A stretch of 64,000 bases of DNA from JBEKHT01 sp049516595 (lineage in GTDB: Bacteria > Chloroflexota > Anaerolineae > Anaerolineales > RBG-16-64-43), in the NCBI GenBank assembly GCA_049516595.1, contig JBEKSY010000005.1, positions 73,397 through 137,396 of the forward strand, in the 5' to 3' direction. Below, piece after piece: positions 59,080-64,000 of the stretch. Positions within the stretch are counted from its first letter, which is position 1. Each line of letters starts with the position of its first letter. Both the position numbers and the translations under genes were made by a program. The notes beneath the pieces were generated by a model. That model was not told the DNA's origin. It worked only from the letters and a program-made list of their open reading frames with translations, and searched no databases.

Positions 59080-59112
59080 GAGTGCTGTGAATCGAGAGGA
59101 GCAAAGCCGGCG

Positions 59113-60180
59113 ATGACCTTTCATGTGATTCCCAAGACCGCGCTTCCGGACTGGGTAGAGCGTCTGGGCAAGTCTCACCGGGTTGTGGGCCCCCGTCCGC
59201 GGCATGGTCAATTTGTCTTCGATGAAGTCACTTCGGCTGGCGAGCTTGATTTCAACTACCCCACCACGGTAATTCCTCCGAAGAAGTACCTCCTTCCACA
59301 ACAGGAAGACCTATTCACATTCCGTGCGGGCGGAGGCGAAACTCGGCTCGCGGACGACGGCCGGCCCACCGTGGTTCTTGGGGTCCACACTTGTGACCTA
59401 CACGCAATCCAACTGCTCGACCTGGTCTTCGCTCAGGGCAACCGCGATCAACACTACCTCTCCCGCCGCGAAAGCGTAGTCCTGGTCAGCATCGAGTGTC
59501 TGAAGCCGTGCACGCCCCACTCTTTTTGCAAGAGCATGGGTACCCTGGGGGTGATTGACGGGTACGACTTGCATCTGACCGACTTGGGCGAGGAATACGC
59601 GGTGGATGTCGGCACCGAGAAGGGGGAGGCCTTGCTCAAGGGCTTCGGGAGCGTACGAGAGGGGACGGAAGCGGACAACCGGCTGTTCAATCGCGTGATG
59701 GGCGAGAAGTGGCCGCGTTTCCCCTTGCGCCTCGACTTTGATATCACGGAGTTGCCCAGCCTGCTGTCCACGAGCTACGACAGCACGCTTTGGGAGGAAT
59801 TGGGTCAGCGCTGTCTCGCCTGCGGCATGTGCACCAACGTCTGCCCGACCTGCTACTGCTTCAATGTCATCGACGAAGTCGACTTTACTCTCAGCGCTGG
59901 GAGGCGGTATCGGGTTTGGGACTCCTGCCAGCTCGACAGGTTCGCCACCGTGACGGGTGGCCATAACTTCCGCGCCTCGCAGGCGGCGCGCGTAAGACAC
60001 CGCTTTTTCCGCAAGGGAAAGTACCAGACGGACGCGTATGGACTGGTGGGATGCGTCGGCTGTGGACGTTGCGCGCAAGTCTGCCTGGTTCACATCACCC
60101 CGGTTGACACCTGGAATGAATTGAATCGGAGGCGCAGCGTCGCCTCCGCGAGTGCGGTTGTCAAGGAGGCGAGGGCATGA
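59113..60180 (+). CDS. hydB: Group 3b [NiFe] hydrogenase, iron-sulfur subunit (HydB)
   Basis: A 355-residue electron-transfer subunit of the sulfhydrogenase/NADP-dependent hydrogenase, also related to anaerobic sulfite reductase subunit A. Two [4Fe-4S] motifs are visible: CLACGMCTNVCPTC (about residue 235) and CVGCGRCAQVCLV (about 315). Other family segments: LGVHTCDLHAIQLLD and WDSCQLDRFATVTGG. It passes electrons between the FAD/2Fe-2S subunit HydG and the small subunit HydD. First gene of the operon; it overlaps hydG by 4 bases. Confidence 0.92.
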   Translation: MTFHVIPKTALPDWVERLGKSHRVVGPRPRHGQFVFDEVTSAGELDFNYPTTVIPPKKYLLPQQEDLFTFRAGGGETRLADDGRPTVVLGVHTCDLHAIQLLDLVFAQGNRDQHYLSRRESVVLVSIECLKPCTPHSFCKSMGTLGVIDGYDLHLTDLGEEYAVDVGTEKGEALLKGFGSVREGTEADNRLFNRVMGEKWPRFPLRLDFDITELPSLLSTSYDSTLWEELGQRCLACGMCTNVCPTCYCFNVIDEVDFTLSAGRRYRVWDSCQLDRFATVTGGHNFRASQAARVRHRFFRKGKYQTDAYGLVGCVGCGRCAQVCLVHITPVDTWNELNRRRSVASASAVVKEARA

Positions 60181-61028
60181 TCACCGACCTCAAGTCTGCT
60201 CTTGGGAGTCCTTCCATCTACCTTCCCACCGTGGCGACCATAGCGGATGTGCGGCCGATATCCAAGATGGAGAAAGTCTTCACGGTCGAACTTCCCAAGG
60301 GGATGTCGCTCAATCACAAGCCCGGGCAGTTCGTCGAGGTCTCCGTATTCGGAGTCGGGGAGGCCCCCATTAGTATCTCGTCCTCCCCCAGTCGCAGCAA
60401 CGGCAGATTTGAGCTTTGCGTGCGGAAGGCTGGGGATTTGACGGGCGCCCTGCACACCCTGGCGGCTGGAGATCGCATTGGGGTGCGCGGTCCTTTTGGT
60501 GAAGGCTTTCCGATTGAGCGCTTCCGGGGGAAAGATATGCTCTTTGCCCCCGGCGGATTGGGTCTCGCCCCGCTGCGCTCCCTCATCAACCAAGTGCTCG
60601 ACGAGCGCGGGAATTTCGGAAGGGTGATTATCCTCTACGGGGCACGCAACCCCTCTGAATTGCTCTTTACGGACGAACTGGCAGTATGGGGGAAGCGCCA
60701 GGACGTCGAGCTCCTCTTGACCGTGGATCGTGCAGATGAGACCTGGAGGGGAAATGTGGGGGTTATCACGACCCTCTTCACCAAGATCCAGATCTACCCC
60801 CGCAATACGGTGGCCTTCACGGTTGGACCTCCAGTTATGTACCGCTTCGTGATCATGGAATGTCTGGCCAAGGGAATCTCCGAAGGGAATATTTGGGTGA
60901 GCCTGGAGCGCCGGATGAAATGTGGCGTGGGCAAGTGCGGCCATTGCCAGATCAACCATGTGTATGCTTGCCAGGCGGGACCGGCCTTCCCCTATTCTGA
61001 GATCAAAAATCTCGGGGAGGCGCTTTGA
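60177..61028 (+). CDS. hydG: Group 3b hydrogenase, FAD/NAD(P)-binding subunit (HydG)
   Basis: A 283-residue diaphorase subunit that exchanges hydride with NAD(P)H. Ferredoxin-reductase-like FAD domain (residues ~15-110, KPGQFVEVSVFGVGEAPISI), NAD(P) domain (LFAPGGLGLAPLRSLI, about 123-138; VGPPVMYRFVIMECL), and a C-terminal [2Fe-2S] site MKCGVGKCGHCQI...YACQAGP (four Cys, about 243-266). Overlaps hydB by 4 bases and hydD by 4. Confidence 0.93.
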   Translation: MITDLKSALGSPSIYLPTVATIADVRPISKMEKVFTVELPKGMSLNHKPGQFVEVSVFGVGEAPISISSSPSRSNGRFELCVRKAGDLTGALHTLAAGDRIGVRGPFGEGFPIERFRGKDMLFAPGGLGLAPLRSLINQVLDERGNFGRVIILYGARNPSELLFTDELAVWGKRQDVELLLTVDRADETWRGNVGVITTLFTKIQIYPRNTVAFTVGPPVMYRFVIMECLAKGISEGNIWVSLERRMKCGVGKCGHCQINHVYACQAGPAFPYSEIKNLGEAL

Positions 61029-61795
61029 TGGCAACCAGACCCAAGATCGCCTTTTTTGAGTTCACCAGCTGTGAGGGATGCCAGCTGACCGTCGTCGACT
61101 CTCTTCAGACTTATCCCGAATTGCTGGAGGCGGTGGAGATTGTGCGCTTCCGGGAGGCCATGAGCGAAAAAGGGGATGACTATCAGGTGGTCTTCATCGA
61201 GGGTTCCTGTTCGCGCCCCGCGGACGAGGAGCAACTCAAGGTCATCCGACAACGGGCCGGGCTCGTGATCGAGCTCGGAGCCTGTGCTCACCTGAGCGGA
61301 GTCAACGCCATTCGCAACCGCCAGGATCTGGCTGAGGTACGCCGCTACGTCTATGGGGACCATGCGGATTGGTTCGATACCTATCCCGCGCGTCCAATCC
61401 ATGCGGTGATCCCGGTGGACGCAGCCATCCCCGGCTGTCCGATTGACCGCCATGAGTTCATCCGCGTCGTGACGGCCCTTTTACAAGGCCGCTCGCCGCA
61501 GATCCCCGACTACCCGGTCTGTGTCGAGTGTAAGTTGAAGGAAAATGTTTGCGTATATCAGCGCGGCCAGACCTGCCTGGGGCCGGTGGTGAGGGCGGGG
61601 TGCGACGCTATCTGTCCGACCTATGGCGAGGGTTGTGAGGGCTGCCGGGGGTTGATCCCAGCACCGAACGTCGAGTCCCTCCTGCAGGTTCTGGCAGAGT
61701 ATGGACTGCGGCCCGACCAGGTGCAGGCCAAGATGACCGAGTTCCTGACCTATTCGATGATGGAAAGAGAGGCGACCTCAAATGGCAAGCGTTAA
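61025..61795 (+). CDS. hydD: Group 3b [NiFe] hydrogenase small subunit (HydD)
   Basis: A 256-residue small subunit relaying electrons from the NiFe site. Proximal cluster ligands CEGCQLTVVD (about 15-18) with GSCSRP, GACAHL and IPGCPID. The C-terminal part has a Cys-rich segment (about 165-225; CVECKLKENVC, CLGPVVRAGCDAICP, GEGCEGCRG) for further clusters. No twin-arginine signal, so the enzyme is cytoplasmic. It overlaps hydA by 14 bases. Confidence 0.95.
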   Translation: MMATRPKIAFFEFTSCEGCQLTVVDSLQTYPELLEAVEIVRFREAMSEKGDDYQVVFIEGSCSRPADEEQLKVIRQRAGLVIELGACAHLSGVNAIRNRQDLAEVRRYVYGDHADWFDTYPARPIHAVIPVDAAIPGCPIDRHEFIRVVTALLQGRSPQIPDYPVCVECKLKENVCVYQRGQTCLGPVVRAGCDAICPTYGEGCEGCRGLIPAPNVESLLQVLAEYGLRPDQVQAKMTEFLTYSMMEREATSNGKR

Positions 61796-63068
61796 GGTCG
61801 ATGTCCATCACCTCACGCGCGTCGAGGGTCACGGCAATATCGTCATTGACGTGGAAAACGGGGAGCTCAAACAATGCGAGCTCCAAGTGGTGGAGGCCCC
61901 GCGCTTCTTTGAGGCTATGTTGCGCGGACGCCCCTTTGCTCAGGCCTCGCACATCACCTCCCGGATCTGCGGTATTTGCGCAGTCGGGCATGCCACCGCC
62001 TCCCTGCGTGCCACTGAGAAGGCGCTGGGGGTAGAGCCTAGCCCGCAGACGGTCCTGCTGCGCAAGCTCAATTTCCACGGGGAAATCCTCGACAGTCATG
62101 TCCTGCACGCCTACATGCTGGTGGCCCCGGACCTGGTAGGGGTCGACAGTGTGATCCCCCTGGCCCGGTCCGCTCCCGAGGTGGTCCTGCGGGCTCTTCG
62201 CATGAAGAAGCTCGCGGGAGACCTGTGTGCGGCTATTTGCGGCCGCCATACCCATCCCATTGCCATGACTGTCGGAGGCTTTACCCATTATCCTTCCCGA
62301 AGCGATCTGGAGAGTCTTCGGGAACGGTTGGCCGCCCTGCGCGCCGACGTCGATGCCACGGTGGAGCTTTTCCAGAAACTGCGCCTGCCAGACTTTGAGC
62401 GCGAGACTGAGTATCTGGCGCTCCGCAAGCCGGAGGAGTACTGCTTCATCGATGGCGAGATCGCCAGCAGTGATGGCGGCTCCTGGCCCGTGGAGCGCTA
62501 TCGAGAGATCACCAGCGAATACCTCGTGGCCTATTCTTCGGCCAAGCGAACCAAGCACCAACGAGAAGCCTACATGGTTGGGGCCCTGGCCCGCTTCAAC
62601 ATCAGTTTTGACCGACTGCATCCCAGGGCGAAGGCGGCCGCCAGCGCCCTGGGGATTCGGCCGAAATGCACCAACCCATATCTGAACACAGCGGCCCAGG
62701 TGGTGGAAATCGTGCACTGCGTTGAGGATGCCGCAAGAATACTGGACCAGCTTCTGGCCCAGGGCATCGCTTGGGAGGAACCGGCCAAACCCACCCGCCT
62801 TTCGGGTGAAGGGGTGGGCGCGTGCGACGTGCCACGCGGGACGCTCTACCACAACTATCGGATCGAAGATGGCAAGATCGCGGCGGCCAACTGCATCATT
62901 CCCACCGGGCAGAATCTCGCCAATATCGAAGCCGACATGCGGGCGCTCGTCCCCAAGATCCTCAGTCGCAAACCGGAGGAGATCACGCTGGCGTTGGAGA
63001 TGCTCGTCCGGGCCTACGATCCCTGCATTTCCTGCTCCACCCACATGCTGGAGGTCCGCTTTGTTTGA
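61782..63068 (+). CDS. hydA: Group 3b [NiFe] hydrogenase large subunit (HydA)
   Basis: The 428-residue catalytic subunit. L1 motif RICGICAVGHATAS (about residues 61-74) and L2 motif DPCISCSTH near the C-terminus supply the four Ni-binding cysteines. After the L2 His a short tail, MLEVRFV, remains, to be removed by the maturation protease encoded next. The arrangement hydBGDA defines group 3b (bidirectional, NADP-linked, sometimes sulfur-reducing). Hyp maturation genes are not in the window. Confidence 0.96.
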   Translation: MASVKVDVHHLTRVEGHGNIVIDVENGELKQCELQVVEAPRFFEAMLRGRPFAQASHITSRICGICAVGHATASLRATEKALGVEPSPQTVLLRKLNFHGEILDSHVLHAYMLVAPDLVGVDSVIPLARSAPEVVLRALRMKKLAGDLCAAICGRHTHPIAMTVGGFTHYPSRSDLESLRERLAALRADVDATVELFQKLRLPDFERETEYLALRKPEEYCFIDGEIASSDGGSWPVERYREITSEYLVAYSSAKRTKHQREAYMVGALARFNISFDRLHPRAKAAASALGIRPKCTNPYLNTAAQVVEIVHCVEDAARILDQLLAQGIAWEEPAKPTRLSGEGVGACDVPRGTLYHNYRIEDGKIAAANCIIPTGQNLANIEADMRALVPKILSRKPEEITLALEMLVRAYDPCISCSTHMLEVRFV

Positions 63069-63597
63069 ATGGCCGCAAGAGGAGCGATCCAGCGGGTGGG
63101 GAGTCGGTGAGCCGGCACCCTGCCGCTCGGCCGATACGCTCATTATGGCGATAGGCGACCCGCTCCGCGCCGATGATGGCGCCGGGGCGGCTGTTCTCGA
63201 AGGCCTGAGGAAGTCTCGCGGCCTGCCGATGGCGGTTCACCTGCTGGACGCTGGAACGGGCGGACTCGATATCACCTTGACCTTGGGGGAGACCAGCCGC
63301 GCTATCATTGTGGACGCGGCCGACTTGGGTTTGCGTCCGGGCACCTGGACGCGTTTGTGCGGGGATGCCCTGCGGCGGTTCGGGCAGCGTGCAGGGAACT
63401 CCACCCATTCGGCCGGCTTGGCAGAGGCCCTGGCGATCGGAGAGGCGTTGGGACTGCTCCCCAAGGAGCTCGTGGTGTATGCGATCCAGCCGGGAGACCT
63501 GTCCTTCCGGGAGGGACTGACTTCGCCAGTCGCCCGAGCAATTCCTCAAGTCACCTCGGCCATTCTTGCAGAGGTCTGCCGGGGCCCCGTGGGCTGA
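63061..63597 (+). CDS. Hydrogenase maturation endopeptidase (HycI/HybD family)
   Basis: A 178-residue protease that clips the C-terminal tail of HydA after Ni insertion. Motifs: IMAIGDPLRADDGAG (metal Asp), IIVDAADLG (second Asp) and STHSAGL (His). The first possible start in frame that keeps the whole N-terminal strand is TTG 63061, overlapping hydA by 8 bases. ATG 63145 would delete part of the beta-strand before GDP. The TTG start gives an unusual ~25-residue extension, so a precise start remains open. Confidence 0.88.
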   Translation: MFEWPQEERSSGWGVGEPAPCRSADTLIMAIGDPLRADDGAGAAVLEGLRKSRGLPMAVHLLDAGTGGLDITLTLGETSRAIIVDAADLGLRPGTWTRLCGDALRRFGQRAGNSTHSAGLAEALAIGEALGLLPKELVVYAIQPGDLSFREGLTSPVARAIPQVTSAILAEVCRGPVG

Positions 63598-63614
63598 TCC
63601 AGAGAGGGATGAGC

Positions 63615-64000
63615 ATGGCAAAGATCCTCGTGATAGACGACGACCCGGACATGGTCCTAGCTACGAAGATGTGCCTGGAAAACGCTGGGCACAAAGTCTC
63701 CTCGGCCGGAAACGGCGAAGAAGGTCTCAAGCAGGTCAAGGCGGATCGCCCCGATCTGATCATCTTGGATGTGATGATGGACACGGCGACGGAAGGGTTC
63801 CAACTGGCGCTCAAATTGCGCAATCCCCGGCCGGGATCCGACTTGGCCTCCTTCAAGGACATCCCCATCCTGATGCTCACCGCAATTCACTCCACCACGC
63901 CTCTCCGCTTCGGGCCGGATCAGGACTACCTGCCGGTGGAGGCATTGATCGACAAGCCTTTTGATCCGAAAGCCCTGGTCGCAAAAGTTGAGAACCTCCT
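63615..64000 (+). CDS. Response regulator receiver protein (cut by window end)
   Basis: At least 128 residues of a receiver domain. Acidic triad D8-D9-D10, phosphoacceptor Asp52 (IILDVMMD), Thr in LTAIHS and Lys in IDKPFDPKAL. An insertion of about 12 residues (RNPRPGSDLASFKD) separates helix 3 from strand 4, unlike classical CheY. ATG 63615 has GAGAGGG 6 bases upstream; it lies 17 bases after the protease gene, so it probably belongs to the hydrogenase operon. Any output domain lies beyond the window. Confidence 0.9.
   Translation, partial: MAKILVIDDDPDMVLATKMCLENAGHKVSSAGNGEEGLKQVKADRPDLIILDVMMDTATEGFQLALKLRNPRPGSDLASFKDIPILMLTAIHSTTPLRFGPDQDYLPVEALIDKPFDPKALVAKVENL

Larger units (their letters stand above)
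58551..59112. other. Intergenic region upstream of the hydrogenase operon
   Basis: About 560 bases with no convincing protein. A possible operon promoter is CTGACA (58954-58959) - 17 bases - AAGAAT (58977-58982). The 10-mer ATTCTGACAA at 58951 also occurs upstream of rho on the other strand (58218-58209). A TGGCACG at about 58907 lacks the second half of a sigma-54 site. Confidence 0.4.

Noticed and set aside
1..64000. Mobile elements, prophage, CRISPR arrays or toxin-antitoxin pairs
   Set aside because: No transposase, integrase, direct-repeat array, cas gene or recognisable toxin-antitoxin pair was found; gene content is consistently chromosomal.

Overview
The window is about 64 kb of GC-rich bacterial chromosome. 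It is dense with housekeeping genes, and I found no transposase, integrase, phage gene, CRISPR array or rRNA operon. The best taxonomic guess is Chloroflexota, probably Anaerolineae-like. This rests on proline/threonine-rich linkers in many exported proteins, LysM-M23 hydrolases, a 7TM-GAF regulator of a kind common in that group, a large coiled-coil insertion in RpoC, and a group 3b [NiFe] hydrogenase. Assignment is from protein character only; no 16S rRNA gene is present.

Layout. 1-8.3 kb: the N-terminal half of uvrA (minus), an SLC13-type permease, tgt, uppP, an orphan PstS-like lipoprotein, then a metallo-hydrolase and a membrane protein on the minus strand. 8.4-15.9 kb: a beta-eliminating lyase (tnaA-type), upp, a YCF48-like lipoprotein, ruvB-DUF2905-queA, purine nucleoside phosphorylase and a membrane protein. 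16-26.4 kb: a 7TM-GAF regulator, an S1-domain protein coupled to ftsK, a CDP-alcohol phosphatidyltransferase, lgt, and an ABC cassette whose permease is fused to a SpoIIM-like domain, followed by a frameshifted metallo-hydrolase. 26.4-34.3 kb: hsp20-lon, a response regulator, a PHP-AlbA_2 fusion, a GNAT acetyltransferase, a double-SIS isomerase and mogA. 34.3-38.8 kb: rpoC without rpoB, with its own consensus promoter, a structured leader and a strong terminator. 39-44.6 kb: an M23 peptidase coupled to ftcD (minus), sucCD and a cysteine-cluster protein. 45.3-48.9 kb: nuoL-nuoM without the rest of complex I. 49-58.5 kb: tRNA-Ser, PGI/PMI, rsmI, a GyrI-like protein, a lipoprotein, a membrane protein, two LysM-M23 proteins, rho and tRNA-Lys. 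59.1-64 kb: a complete group 3b hydrogenase operon (hydBGDA plus maturation protease), followed by a response regulator cut by the window end.

How the genes fit together. SucCD, the NADP(H)-type hydrogenase and NuoLM point to flexible, probably anaerobic or facultative redox metabolism. UppP, Lgt, three M23 proteins and several lipoproteins serve the cell envelope. Tgt and QueA serve queuosine modification of tRNA, and Upp and PunA serve base salvage. Many genes overlap by 1-4 bases, so translational coupling is common. Several promoters have a TATAAT-like box only 6-10 bases before the start codon, which suggests leaderless mRNAs.

Most notable items: the PHP-AlbA_2 fusion; the ABC-2/SpoIIM fusion; an M23 pair in which one member keeps the metal ligands but lacks both catalytic histidines, encoded with rho behind a tRNA-Lys gene; the solitary rpoC with a structured leader; a perfect inverted repeat at the 5' end of the sucCD transcript; and a clear frameshift in a metallo-beta-lactamase-fold gene.
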